Positions 18,042 through 25,999 of a stretch of DNA of 64,000 nt are shown here, piece after piece; position 1 is the first letter of the stretch, and the number at the start of each line of letters is the position of its first letter. The notes under the pieces are model-generated. The model worked only from the letters and a program-made list of their open reading frames with translations. It had not been told where the DNA came from and searched no databases. The position numbers and the translations under genes were made by a program. Where the stretch lies: positions 434,001 through 498,000 of the forward strand of contig NZ_JAPEMC010000001.1 in assembly GCF_026343115.1 (NCBI RefSeq), in the 5' to 3' direction. Source of the DNA: Streptomyces sp. NBC_00102 (lineage in GTDB: Bacteria; Actinomycetota; Actinomycetes; Streptomycetales; Streptomycetaceae).

Positions 18042-18434
18042 TCAGCGCGCACCGAAGAGTTCCAGCAGGTCGGCCTTGCCGAACATGCGCGCGGTGTCCA
18101 CCGCGGAGGGCGTCCCGCCGGCCGGATCGGCGCCCGCGGCGAGCAGTGCCTCGACGACGGCGGGCTCGCCCTTGAAGACGGCTCCGGCGAGCGGGGTCTG
18201 GCCCCGGTCGTTGGCACGGTCGGGGTCGGCGCCCCTGGCCACGAGAGCGGTGACGGCGGGCGCGTGGCCGTGGTAAGCGGCGAGCATCAGCAACGAGTCG
18301 CCCCGGTCGTTGGTGAGGTTGGCGGGCACTCCCGCGTCCACGTAGGCGGCGAGGGCGTCCGTCTCGCCGCGGCGGGCGAGGTCGAAGACCTTCGTGGCCA
18401 GTTCGACCACCTCGGGGTCGGGGGTTTCGCTCAT
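18042..18434 (-). CDS. Ankyrin-repeat protein
   Basis: A 130-aa protein from the ATG at 18434 (MSETPDPEVVELATKVFDLA). It has three to four ankyrin repeats: GETDALAAYVDAGVPANLTN, DRGDSLLMLAAYHGHAPAVT, ARGADPDRANDRGQTPLAGA and the closing segment AAGADPAGGTPSAVDTARMF. The in-frame upstream extension is basic and proline-rich and was rejected. Such small ankyrin proteins are common in Streptomyces, with unknown partners. Confidence 0.9.
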   Translation of the reverse strand: MSETPDPEVVELATKVFDLARRGETDALAAYVDAGVPANLTNDRGDSLLMLAAYHGHAPAVTALVARGADPDRANDRGQTPLAGAVFKGEPAVVEALLAAGADPAGGTPSAVDTARMFGKADLLELFGAR

Positions 18435-18795
18435 CGGACGGACCGCCTTCCTTGACCGCTGTCGTTGCCGTAGTCGTCGCCGCTGCCCGGCCGGGGCGTA
18501 CGGCACCGGGGGCCGCGCGGGTAAACCGACAGGGTACTGCCCCGCAACGGCGCCGGTCCTGGACACCTGGGGGACGCCCGGATGGGCTGGTCCCGGGGGC
18601 GGGCGGGCGGCGGTCGCGGTGCGCGGCCGCCGCCCCGAAGTGCGGCTTTCCTCACATTCGAGGCGGGTGTCCGACGCACCCCGCGTTCGGCCGGGTGGCC
18701 ACCTTTCTTGGGCCGTTCGAGTGAAAACGCCACTTTCTCACTCCAATGCACCTTTTATCGTATAGGTACACCGGGTGAGCCTGGAAGGACTCATC
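18435..18795. other. Intergenic region with promoter for the small membrane protein/FtsK-like unit
   Basis: A 361-bp divergent spacer. An AT-richer stretch at 18719-18770 contains TATCGT (18756-18761) and TATAGG (18761-18766) as -10 candidates and a GAGTGA...TCACTC dyad at about 18718-18742. No further gene is supported. Confidence 0.45.
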
Positions 18796-18831
18796 GTGAC
18801 CGCCCCTCTCAACCAGGAGAACCGCTCATGA
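18796..18831 (+). CDS. Possible 11-aa leader peptide overlapping the downstream start
   Basis: GTG at 18796 follows GGAAGGA (18783-18789) at good spacing and encodes MTAPLNQENRS. Its TGA overlaps the ATG of the membrane protein gene as ATGA (18828-18831), which would couple translation. An upstream in-frame GTG at 18775 would extend it to 18 aa. Expression is unproven. Confidence 0.35.
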   Translation: MTAPLNQENRS

Positions 18832-19022
18832 TCCTTTCCATCTCGGGCGTGGTACTGCTCGGCATCATCGCCTTCCTGTTCTTCAAGAAGGACGGGCTGA
18901 AGGCGTCCCACGGGCTGATCTGCGCCCTGTTCGGCTTCTACCTGGCCGGCACCGCCATCGCGCCCAGCATCACGGCGGGCGGGGCGAGCCTCGCCGGCCT
19001 GCTGGGCGGGATCAAGTTCTGA
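18828..19022 (+). CDS. 64-aa two-helix membrane protein
   Basis: MILSISGVVLLGIIAFLFF is TM1 (residues 1-19). A KKDGLKAS loop follows, then TM2 (about 28-47, LICALFGFYLAGTAIAPSI) and a Gly/Ala-rich end closing in GIKF. AGGAG at 18815 is the ribosome binding site. The gene is 49 bp upstream of the FtsK-like ATPase gene and probably cotranscribed, suggesting a membrane partner for it. Function unknown. Confidence 0.85.
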   Translation: MILSISGVVLLGIIAFLFFKKDGLKASHGLICALFGFYLAGTAIAPSITAGGASLAGLLGGIKF

Positions 19023-19071
19023 TCCTCCGTACCCACCCCCACCCCATCCAGGACCCATCCAGGAGACAGAC

Positions 19072-20667
19072 GTGGCCCGGCGACCACTTCCCCGCATTCT
19101 GAGCAGCGGCGGCGCATCGATCACTCGCGGCCGCGAGCTCGCGCGCACGGCCGCCGACAGCGCCACCGACGTCCTCCACCCGCTGATCACGATCACCCGT
19201 GGTCTGCGGCTGCTGGCCGTCGCAGGACGGCAGAGATGGGCCGCGACGCCCAAGGACCGGCGCGGTTCCAAGCTGCTCCTCGTCGCGGCCTGCCTGACCG
19301 CGGTGGCGCTCGTCCCGCACGGGCCGGTACTGGCCGTGATCGCGGTGATGGGCGCCGCCGCGTGGAAGGGCCGCGACCGCACCCCGGCGAAGACCGGCCC
19401 GGACGAGGCCGAGGAGACCCGGCTGCGCACCCTGTACGAGGCGCTGGTCCCCTCCTTCTCGGTGGCCGACGAACCCGCACCGCTCTTCGCCCACGGCGGC
19501 GACTGGGAGCAGGCCTTCGGCGACTACGCCTTCGACGGCGACGGCCGGCTCGTCCGGCTCCGGGTGACCTATCCGGCCTGGTTCACCGACGGCGAGGCCG
19601 AGGCGCGGACCCGGATCGAGCAGGTGGTGCACGCCAAGTCCGGCCGGGGCCGCGAGTACCACTTCGCGTGGGACGAGGAGGCCAACCGGCTCGCCGTGAC
19701 CGTGCTCGACCCGCTCCCCGCCACGATCGCCGCCCAGCGGTTCGTCACCGCCCCCGGCGAGACCGTCCTCGGCTTCACGGACCCGGGCTCGGTCCGGCGC
19801 ACCGTACCGGTCCAGGACGGCGACACGAACCACGACGCCTCACCCGTGGTCTGGCGGACCGGACCCCGCTCCCTGGAACCGCACCTGCTCGCCGTCGGCA
19901 CGCCCGGCAGCGGTACGACGACCCTGCTGCGCTCCGTCGCGCTGCAGGCCCTCCGGGACGGCGACGTGCTGGTCGTCGACGGTGGCGGCAGCGGCGAGTA
20001 CGACTTCCTGGCCGGGCGCGAGGGCGTCCTCGCCGTCGAGTGCGGTCTCGCGGGCGCGCTGGCGACGCTCGAATGGGCGGCGCACGAGACCGAGCGGCGG
20101 CTCATCGACGCCAACCGCGAGCGCCAGGCCGGGCGGCCCGCCGCCGAGAGCGCCGGGCGCCCGCTCTGGATCCTGCTGGACCGCCCGTCCGTCCTCGGGC
20201 ATCTGGCGGCGGCGGACGGCCGGCCCGACCCGCAGGACCTCCTCCAGGTGCCGCTGCGGCACGGCCGGGCGGCCGGGGTCACCGTGGTGCTCGCCGACCA
20301 GTTCGACGCGGTGGAGGGCCTCTCGGACGCGGTACTGACCCACACCCGGGCCCGTGCCGTCCTCGGCACCGCCTCGCGCGAGCAGATGGCGGCCGTCCTC
20401 GGCGCCGAGCCGCACACCACGCCGGTGCCCGGCGTGCCCGCCGGACGCGGATACGCCCGGTTGGGCGAGGGCGAGGTGCTGAGGCTCCAGGTCCCGGCCA
20501 CCCCCGACCCTTACGACGAGGCCGCCGGCGAGGCGGACCGCCGGGCCGTGCTCGCCCTGCTCCCGGGACCCGTGGCCGGGGAAGCCGTCCCCGAGCCGCC
20601 CGGGGGCGACCCGTTCGAGAAGCGGGACACGTTCCGCGCACCGCAGCCGGCGGTCGCGGAAGGCTGA
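19072..20667 (+). CDS. FtsK/SpoIIIE-like membrane ATPase with altered Walker A
   Basis: The 531-aa protein has two close TM segments (about residues 67-98), a soluble region 115-260, and an FtsK-type P-loop domain from about 270. The P-loop reads VGTPGSGTTTLLRS (about 274-287): the invariant Lys of GxxGxGK(S/T) is replaced by Thr. A Walker-B-like PLWILLDRPSV follows near residue 363, and the arrangement TVVLADQFDAV fits the FtsK sensor region. GTG start at 19072 with AGGAGA upstream. It ends at a strong hairpin. It resembles the small FtsK-like paralogues of Streptomyces, but ATP binding is doubtful. Confidence 0.85.
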   Translation: MARRPLPRILSSGGASITRGRELARTAADSATDVLHPLITITRGLRLLAVAGRQRWAATPKDRRGSKLLLVAACLTAVALVPHGPVLAVIAVMGAAAWKGRDRTPAKTGPDEAEETRLRTLYEALVPSFSVADEPAPLFAHGGDWEQAFGDYAFDGDGRLVRLRVTYPAWFTDGEAEARTRIEQVVHAKSGRGREYHFAWDEEANRLAVTVLDPLPATIAAQRFVTAPGETVLGFTDPGSVRRTVPVQDGDTNHDASPVVWRTGPRSLEPHLLAVGTPGSGTTTLLRSVALQALRDGDVLVVDGGGSGEYDFLAGREGVLAVECGLAGALATLEWAAHETERRLIDANRERQAGRPAAESAGRPLWILLDRPSVLGHLAAADGRPDPQDLLQVPLRHGRAAGVTVVLADQFDAVEGLSDAVLTHTRARAVLGTASREQMAAVLGAEPHTTPVPGVPAGRGYARLGEGEVLRLQVPATPDPYDEAAGEADRRAVLALLPGPVAGEAVPEPPGGDPFEKRDTFRAPQPAVAEG

Positions 20668-20682
20668 CCGGCGGTACGAGTG

Positions 20683-20721
20683 ACGGGCGGGCGCGGACCG
20701 GTCGGGTCCGCGCCCGCCCGT
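20683..20721. terminator. Bidirectional terminator, 17-bp perfect stem
   Basis: Arm 20683-20699 pairs perfectly with 20705-20721 around a 5-nt loop (GGTCG), between the convergent stops at 20667 and 20754. Confidence 0.85.
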
Positions 20722-20753
20722 CGTACGTTCCGCCCCGGGGCCCCGGGCGCCTC

Positions 20754-22253
20754 TCAGGCCACGAAGGTCCTCGGCATGTCCGCCCCCGCCCCCGCGCCGG
20801 CGCGGACCAGCGCCGCCGCCGCGGCCAGCCGCGCCGCCGCCTCGTCGGCCACCGGCCCGCCCACGGTGAACGGCAGCCGGACGTACCCCTCGAACGCCCC
20901 GTCCACGCCGAAGCGCGGTCCCGACGGCACCCGGACGCCCACCCGCTCCCCCGCCACCGCCAGGCGCGACCCGGAGAGCCCGCCGGTACGCACCCAGAGG
21001 GTCAGACCCCCGCGCGGCACCTGGAACTCCCAGTCGGGCAGCTCCCGGCGCACCGCGGCGACCAGGGCGTCGCGGTTGCTCCGGGCCTGTTCGCGCCGGA
21101 GCCCGACCGCGTCGGCCCAGCCTCCGGTGCGCAGCAGCCAGTTGATGGCCAGCTGTTCCAGGACGGGCGTTCCCATGTCCGCGTACGCGCGAGCCGCGAC
21201 GAGGCTGCGGATGGTGTCGGGCGCCGCCCTGACCCAGCCGATCCGCATCCCGGCCCAGAACGCCTTGCTGGCGGAGCCCACGGTGATCACCGTGCTGCCG
21301 GCCGGGTCGAACGCGCAGACCCTGCGGGGCATCTCCACGTCGTCGTCGAGGGCCAGCTCGTGCATCGTCTCGTCGACGACCAGGACCGTGCCGGCCGAGC
21401 GTGCGGCCTCCACCAGGCCGCGCCGCTGCTGTTCGTCGGCGAGCGCGCCGGTGGGGTTGTGGAAGTCGGCGACGACGTAGGCGAGCCGGGGGGCCGCGTC
21501 GCGCAGGACCTGCCGCCAGCGGTTGAGGTCCCAGCCGCCGAGCCCGTCCCGCATGGCGACGGGCACCAGCCGGGCGCCCGTCTCCCGCATCAGCTGCAGG
21601 ATGTTGGCGTAGCTCGGCGACTCGACCGCGATGCGTTCGCCCCGCCCGGCGAAGAGGTGGCAGATGGCGTCGATGGCGCCCATCGCGCCCGTGGTCACCA
21701 TGATCTGCTCGGGCATGGTGGGGACGCCGTGCTCGGTGTAGCGGTCCGCGATCATCCGGCGCAGGGCGGGCAGGCCGGCCGGGTAGTCACCGTGCGTGTG
21801 GGCGTACGGCGGGAGTTCCTCCAGGGCGCCCTGGACGGCGCGGGTCAGCCAGGGTTCCGGGGCGGGCAGCGAGGCGCAGCCCAGGTCGATCATCGAGCCG
21901 AGCGCCTCGGGCGGCAGTGGTTCCAGACCCCGGGCGGGCAGTGGGTTGCCCGCGGGGACGGCGGTCCAGCTGCCGGCGCCGCGCCGGGAATCCAGGAACC
22001 CCTCGGTGCGCAGCGCCTCGTAGGCCGCGGCGACGGTGGTGCGGCTGACGGCCAGGGCGAGGGCGAGTTCGCGTTCGGCGGGGAGGCGGGCCGCTACCGG
22101 CACGCGGCCTTCGAGCACCAGCAGCCGCACCCCGTCCGCGAGGGCGCGGTAGGCGGGGGGCTTCCGGGCGCCGGGGACGCCGGGCCGGGAGAGCGGGGCC
22201 TGGAGTTGCCGCGCGAGCTGGGCGGCCCCCACTGTCGAAGTCCACTGAGCCAT
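20754..22253 (-). CDS. MocR/YczR-type PLP-dependent transcriptional regulator (GntR-aminotransferase fusion)
   Basis: The 499-aa protein has an N-terminal GntR winged helix (residues 30-95, YRALADGVRLLVLEGRVP and LALAVSRTTVAAAYEALRTE) joined to a fold-type I aminotransferase domain (130-490). The domain has DFHNPTG and the PLP Schiff-base lysine in GSASKAFWAGMRIGW (about Lys330). MocR proteins are PLP-responsive regulators. It is divergent from a YczE-type membrane protein gene, a pairing known for YczR/YczE. A 9-bp-arm palindrome lies just upstream of its start, so autorepression or control of the divergent gene is likely (inference). Confidence 0.93.
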   Translation of the reverse strand: MAQWTSTVGAAQLARQLQAPLSRPGVPGARKPPAYRALADGVRLLVLEGRVPVAARLPAERELALALAVSRTTVAAAYEALRTEGFLDSRRGAGSWTAVPAGNPLPARGLEPLPPEALGSMIDLGCASLPAPEPWLTRAVQGALEELPPYAHTHGDYPAGLPALRRMIADRYTEHGVPTMPEQIMVTTGAMGAIDAICHLFAGRGERIAVESPSYANILQLMRETGARLVPVAMRDGLGGWDLNRWRQVLRDAAPRLAYVVADFHNPTGALADEQQRRGLVEAARSAGTVLVVDETMHELALDDDVEMPRRVCAFDPAGSTVITVGSASKAFWAGMRIGWVRAAPDTIRSLVAARAYADMGTPVLEQLAINWLLRTGGWADAVGLRREQARSNRDALVAAVRRELPDWEFQVPRGGLTLWVRTGGLSGSRLAVAGERVGVRVPSGPRFGVDGAFEGYVRLPFTVGGPVADEAAARLAAAAALVRAGAGAGADMPRTFVA

Positions 22254-22274
22254 GAAATCAGTCCACCTTCCTCG

Positions 22275-22299
22275 GATTGGCCATGGCCTGTGGCCAATC
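22275..22299. promoter_or_regulatory. Palindrome GATTGGCCA-N7-TGGCCAATC, candidate MocR operator
   Basis: Perfect 9-bp inverted arms (22275-22283 and 22291-22299) in the 101-bp divergent promoter region between the MocR and YczE genes. Confidence 0.7.
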
Positions 22300-22354
22300 T
22301 CCCGCCACAGAGTGACACGAACCGGTCCACCACCATCACAGCAGGGGGTACCCC

Positions 22355-23023
22355 ATGTCCACCACCGCCGTCCCGCACCGCGCCTCTCTCGTCCGCAGAC
22401 TGGTGCGGCTCTACGCGGGCCTGGTCCTGTACGGCGCGAGTTCGGCGCTGCTGGTCGTGGCCGGGCTGGGGCTGGAGCCCTGGGGCGTACTGCACCAGGG
22501 GATCTCGGAGCTCACGGGCGTCGCCATCGGGACGGTGTCGATCGGGATCGGCGCGCTGGTGCTGCTGCTGTGGATACCGCTGCGGCAGCGTCCGGGGCTG
22601 GGCACGGTCTCGAACGTCGTCATGGTGGGCCTCACGATGGACGTCGTCCTGGCGTTCGTCCCCGAGGCGCACGGATGGGCGGCCCGGATCGCGGTGCTGG
22701 TGGTGGGCGTCGTCCTCAACGGAGCGGCGACCGGCCTCTACATCACGGCCCGGTTCGGTCCCGGGCCGCGCGACGGGCTGATGACCGGCCTGCACCGGGT
22801 GACCGGCCGCTCGGTGCGCCTGGTGCGCACGGTGATCGAGGTCGCCGTCGTGGCGGCCGGGTTCGCGCTCGGCGGCTCGCTCGGGATCGGCACGGTGGTG
22901 TACGCGCTGGCCATCGGGCCGCTCGCCCAGTTCTTCCTGCGCCTCTTCGACACCCCCGGGTCGCCGGAAGCGACCGGGGCCGTTGCCGGGCCGTCGCCGC
23001 GGGCCACCATACTTCGGCCGTGA
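22355..23023 (+). CDS. YczE/YitT-like integral membrane protein
   Basis: A 222-aa protein with five predicted TM segments: LVRLYAGLVLYGASSALLVV, GTVSIGIGALVLLLWIPL, VSNVVMVGLTMDVVLAFV, IAVLVVGVVLNGAATGLYI and VIEVAVVAAGFALGGSLGIG. It has the family motif GLGLEPWGVLHQGISE near residue 45 and GPGPRDGLMTGL near 130. YczE-type proteins sit beside MocR regulators and are suspected transporters or sensors; the substrate is unknown. The stop overlaps the GDPD GTG by 4 bp (GTGA, 23020-23023). Confidence 0.9.
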   Translation: MSTTAVPHRASLVRRLVRLYAGLVLYGASSALLVVAGLGLEPWGVLHQGISELTGVAIGTVSIGIGALVLLLWIPLRQRPGLGTVSNVVMVGLTMDVVLAFVPEAHGWAARIAVLVVGVVLNGAATGLYITARFGPGPRDGLMTGLHRVTGRSVRLVRTVIEVAVVAAGFALGGSLGIGTVVYALAIGPLAQFFLRLFDTPGSPEATGAVAGPSPRATILRP

Positions 23024-23784
23024 CCTCAGTACGCCACCCTTATCTGGACCACCCGTCGACGATCCCGTTCGCCCACCGCGGCGGCGCGGCCGGCGGGCTG
23101 GAGAACACCGCGGCCGCCTTCCGCCGTGCGGCGGCGGAGGGATACCGGTACTTCGAGACCGATGTGCACACCACGGCCGACGGCCGTCTCGTCGCCTTCC
23201 ACGATCCGACCCTGGACCGGGTCACCGACGCCGGCGGCCGGATAGCCGACCTGCCGTGGAGCGAGGTCCGACGGGCACGGGTGGACGGCCGTGAACCGCT
23301 GCCGCTCTTCGAGGACCTGCTGGAGGAGTTCCCCGGGGCCCGCTGGAACGTCGACGTGAAGGCCGAGTCCTCGCTCGACCCCCTCCTCGCGCTGATCCGA
23401 CGGACGGACGCCTGGGACCGGGTGTGCGTCGGCTCGTTCTCGGAGGCCCGGGTGGCCCGCGCGCAGCGGCTCGGCGGCCCGCGGCTGGCCACCTCGTACG
23501 GCGTGCGGGGCGTACTGGCCCTGCGGTTGCGTTCGTTCGGGATTCCGGCGCCGCTGCGCCGGGGCGCGGTGTGCGCGCAGGTGCCGGTGAGCCAGAACGG
23601 CGTCCGGGTCGTCGACCGCCGCTTCGTCCGTACGGCGCACGCGCTCGGGCTCCAGGTCCACGTCTGGACGATCGACGACGCGGCGGAGATGACCGCCCTC
23701 CTCGACCTCGGCGTGGATGGCATCATGACCGATCACGTCGGAACGCTGCGTACGGTGCTGAGCGAGCGCGGGGCCTGGTCCTGA
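23020..23784 (+). CDS. Glycerophosphodiester phosphodiesterase (GDPD family)
   Basis: A 254-aa protein that hydrolyses glycerophosphodiesters to glycerol-3-phosphate and alcohol. The GDPD signature is intact: AHRGGAAGGLENTAAAF (catalytic His and Glu, residues 18-34), YFETDVHTTADGRLVAFHDP (metal Glu/Asp and second His, about 45-64), ARWNVDVK (metal Glu position replaced by Asp, as seen in some members), and closing VHVWTIDD and GIMTDH. No signal peptide is seen, so it is cytoplasmic. GTG at 23020 overlaps the YczE stop; a longer upstream frame is a shadow. Confidence 0.95.
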   Translation: MTSVRHPYLDHPSTIPFAHRGGAAGGLENTAAAFRRAAAEGYRYFETDVHTTADGRLVAFHDPTLDRVTDAGGRIADLPWSEVRRARVDGREPLPLFEDLLEEFPGARWNVDVKAESSLDPLLALIRRTDAWDRVCVGSFSEARVARAQRLGGPRLATSYGVRGVLALRLRSFGIPAPLRRGAVCAQVPVSQNGVRVVDRRFVRTAHALGLQVHVWTIDDAAEMTALLDLGVDGIMTDHVGTLRTVLSERGAWS

Positions 23785-23838
23785 CGCCGCCCCCGGCGGC
23801 GGGTGCGAACGGAACGGACCGAGCAGGGGGGCAGAGGT

Positions 23839-25221
23839 TTGACTGGGTCGACTACCGGAACCACGGGAACGGCGACACCGCCGGAGCAACCGGCGGACGC
23901 GGCGGCGGCCGTGGCCCGCAAGCGGGAACAACGGGGCTGGTACTTCTACGACTTCGCGTGCTCGGTCTATTCCACGAGCGTGGTCACCGTGTTCCTCGGG
24001 CCCTATCTGACCTCGGTGGCGAAGGCGGCCTCCGACTCCGAGGGGTTCGTGCACCCGCTCGGCATACCGGTGCGGGCCGGGTCGCTCTTCGCGTACGCGG
24101 TCTCGGCGTCGGTGGTCCTCGCGGTGGTGCTCATGCCGCTCGTGGGCGCGGCGGCGGACCGTTCGGGCCGCAAGAAGCCCCTGCTCGCGGCGGCCGCCTA
24201 CACGGGTGCGGCGGCCACCACCGGGATGTTCTTCCTGGACGGCCACCGCTATCTGCTCGGCGCCTTCCTGCTGATCGTGGCCAACGCGGCCATCTCGGTG
24301 TCGATGGTGCTGTACAACTCCTACCTGCCGCAGATCGCGGAACCGGACGAACGGGACGCGATCTCCTCGCGGGGCTGGGCGTTCGGATACACCTCGGGTG
24401 CGTTCGTCCTCGTCCTCAACCTGATCGTCTACAGCGGGCACGACTCCTTCGGTCTCACCGAGTCGGAGTCGGTGCGTATCTGCCTGGCCTCGGCCGGGCT
24501 GTGGTGGGGCGCCTTCACCGTGGTGCCGCTGCGCCGGCTGCGCGACCGGCGTACCTCGCCGGGCGGCGAGGGCGCCGTCGGCTCCGGCTGGCGGCAGCTG
24601 ATCGCCACCCTGCGCGACATGCGGCGCCACCCGCTGACGCTCTCGTTCCTGCTGGCGTACCTCATCTACAACGACGGGGTGCAGACCGTCATCTCCCAGG
24701 CCTCGGTGTTCGGCTCCGAGGAACTCGGCCTCGACCAGACGACGCTGATCACCGCGGTGCTGCTGGTGCAGGTCCTGGCGGTGGCCGGCGCGCTCGGCAT
24801 GGGGCGGCTGGCCCGGGTGTACGGCGCGCAGCGCACGATCCTGGCGTCGCTGGTGGTCTGGACGCTGATCCTGGTGGCCGCCTACTTCCTGCCGGCCGAC
24901 GCGCCCGCCTTCTTCTACGTCCTGGCGGCGGCGATCGGACTCGTCCTCGGGGGCAGCCAGGCCCTTTCCCGCTCCCTCTTTTCGCATCTGGTCCCGAGCG
25001 GCAAGGAAGCCGAGTATTTTTCCGCGTACGAGATGAGCGACCGCGGACTCAGCTGGCTGGGGCCCCTGGTGTTCGGCCTGGCGTACCAGCTGACCGGCAG
25101 TTACCGGCAGGCGATCGTCTCGTTGGTGGTGTTCTTCGTCATCGGTTCCGTGCTCCTCGCGAGGGTGCCCGTACGGGCTGCGGTGGCCGCCGCGGGCAAT
25201 CCCGTACCGGAGCGGATTTAG
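23839..25221 (+). CDS. MFS transporter, UMF1/Atg22-like family
   Basis: The protein is about 460 aa with roughly twelve TM helices. The Atg22-like N-terminal motif is WYFYDFACSVYSTSVVTVFL (about 34-53). The loop 2-3 motif ADRSGRKKPLL follows TM3, and a YLIYNDGVQTVI segment opens the second half, with GGSQALSRSLFSHLVP near 380. Members export amino acids or related metabolites in fungi; in Streptomyces the substrate is unknown. The TTG at 23839 (LTGSTTGTTG) is preferred for its AGAGG upstream; GTG at 23803 would add 12 residues. It follows the GDPD gene by 54 bp and may be cotranscribed. Confidence 0.9.
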   Translation: MTGSTTGTTGTATPPEQPADAAAAVARKREQRGWYFYDFACSVYSTSVVTVFLGPYLTSVAKAASDSEGFVHPLGIPVRAGSLFAYAVSASVVLAVVLMPLVGAAADRSGRKKPLLAAAAYTGAAATTGMFFLDGHRYLLGAFLLIVANAAISVSMVLYNSYLPQIAEPDERDAISSRGWAFGYTSGAFVLVLNLIVYSGHDSFGLTESESVRICLASAGLWWGAFTVVPLRRLRDRRTSPGGEGAVGSGWRQLIATLRDMRRHPLTLSFLLAYLIYNDGVQTVISQASVFGSEELGLDQTTLITAVLLVQVLAVAGALGMGRLARVYGAQRTILASLVVWTLILVAAYFLPADAPAFFYVLAAAIGLVLGGSQALSRSLFSHLVPSGKEAEYFSAYEMSDRGLSWLGPLVFGLAYQLTGSYRQAIVSLVVFFVIGSVLLARVPVRAAVAAAGNPVPERI

Positions 25222-25399
25222 ACGTCGAAGTAAAAGGCCGGTAGTGTACGCCTTTGGCCTGCCCGGAAAGACCGTTACTGCGAGTGGATGACGTCAAACT
25301 GTTGGGTGACAGATCCATTCAAAGGTGACAAACCGGGCAACAGTGGGGAATCACCCCTGATACAGCAGCGGCAAGACGGGCGACGCGTGGCCGGCAACG

Positions 25400-25425
25400 G
25401 GAATCTTTACCGCCGAGCGGACGTT
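25400..25425 (+). promoter_or_regulatory. Sigma-R (SigR)-type promoter of rbpA
   Basis: GGAAT (25400-25404), an 18-bp spacer and GTT (25423-25425) match the GGAAT-N18/19-GTT consensus of SigR. The site is 61 bp upstream of the rbpA ATG. Oxidative (thiol) stress control of rbpA by SigR is established in S. coelicolor; here it is inferred from the match. Confidence 0.85.
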
Positions 25426-25486
25426 GACCGGATGACGACGACAGCGACACCTGTCCTGTGGGCGACAAGCCCGGGAGGCACGATTC

Positions 25487-25861
25487 ATGAGTGAGCGAGC
25501 TCTCCGCGGCACGCGACTCGTGGTTACCAGCTACGAGACGGACCGCGGCATCGATCTGGCCCCGCGCCAGGCGGTGGAGTACGCATGCCAGAACGGGCAT
25601 CGATTTGAGATGCCCTTCTCGGTAGAGGCGGAAATTCCGCCGGAGTGGGAGTGCAAGGCGTGCGGCGCCATGGCACTCCTGGTGGACGGGGATGGCCCCG
25701 AGGAGAAGAAGGGCAAGCCTGCGCGTACGCACTGGGACATGCTCATGGAGCGGCGCACCCGCGAGGAGCTGGAGGAAGTGCTGGCCGAGAGGCTGGCGGT
25801 CCTTCGCTCCGGAGCCATGAACATCGCCGTGCATCCGCGGGACAGCAGGAAGTCCGCCTGA
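25487..25861 (+). CDS. rbpA: RNA polymerase-binding protein RbpA
   Basis: A 124-aa protein that binds RNA polymerase and principal sigma factors and stabilises the open complex in actinobacteria. The RbpA core has the Zn-type ligand pattern AVEYACQNGHRF and PPEWECKACGAMA (Cys34, His38, Cys56, Cys59), then the basic linker EEKKGKPARTHWDML. The C-terminal sigma-interacting helices are RRTREELEEVLAERLAVLRS. Length and ends match the family. ATG at 25487 with GGGAGG upstream. It is monocistronic between a SigR-type promoter and a strong terminator. Confidence 0.98.
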   Translation: MSERALRGTRLVVTSYETDRGIDLAPRQAVEYACQNGHRFEMPFSVEAEIPPEWECKACGAMALLVDGDGPEEKKGKPARTHWDMLMERRTREELEEVLAERLAVLRSGAMNIAVHPRDSRKSA

Positions 25862-25907
25862 TCCGCGCAAGCACCGAACGGACGGCCGCACCGCATGCGG
25901 CCACTAC

Positions 25908-25950
25908 AGCCGCGGGCCGTGACACATCTTCTGTGTCACGGCCCGCGGCT
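25908..25950. terminator. rbpA terminator, 19-bp perfect stem
   Basis: Arm 25908-25926 pairs without mismatch with 25932-25950 around the loop TCTTC; TTGTG follows. It also serves the convergent fxsA gene (stop at 26000). Confidence 0.92.
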
Positions 25951-25999
25951 TTGTGCGGTTTCGGTGCCGCGGACCCGGTCAGGATCCGCCGGACACGCC

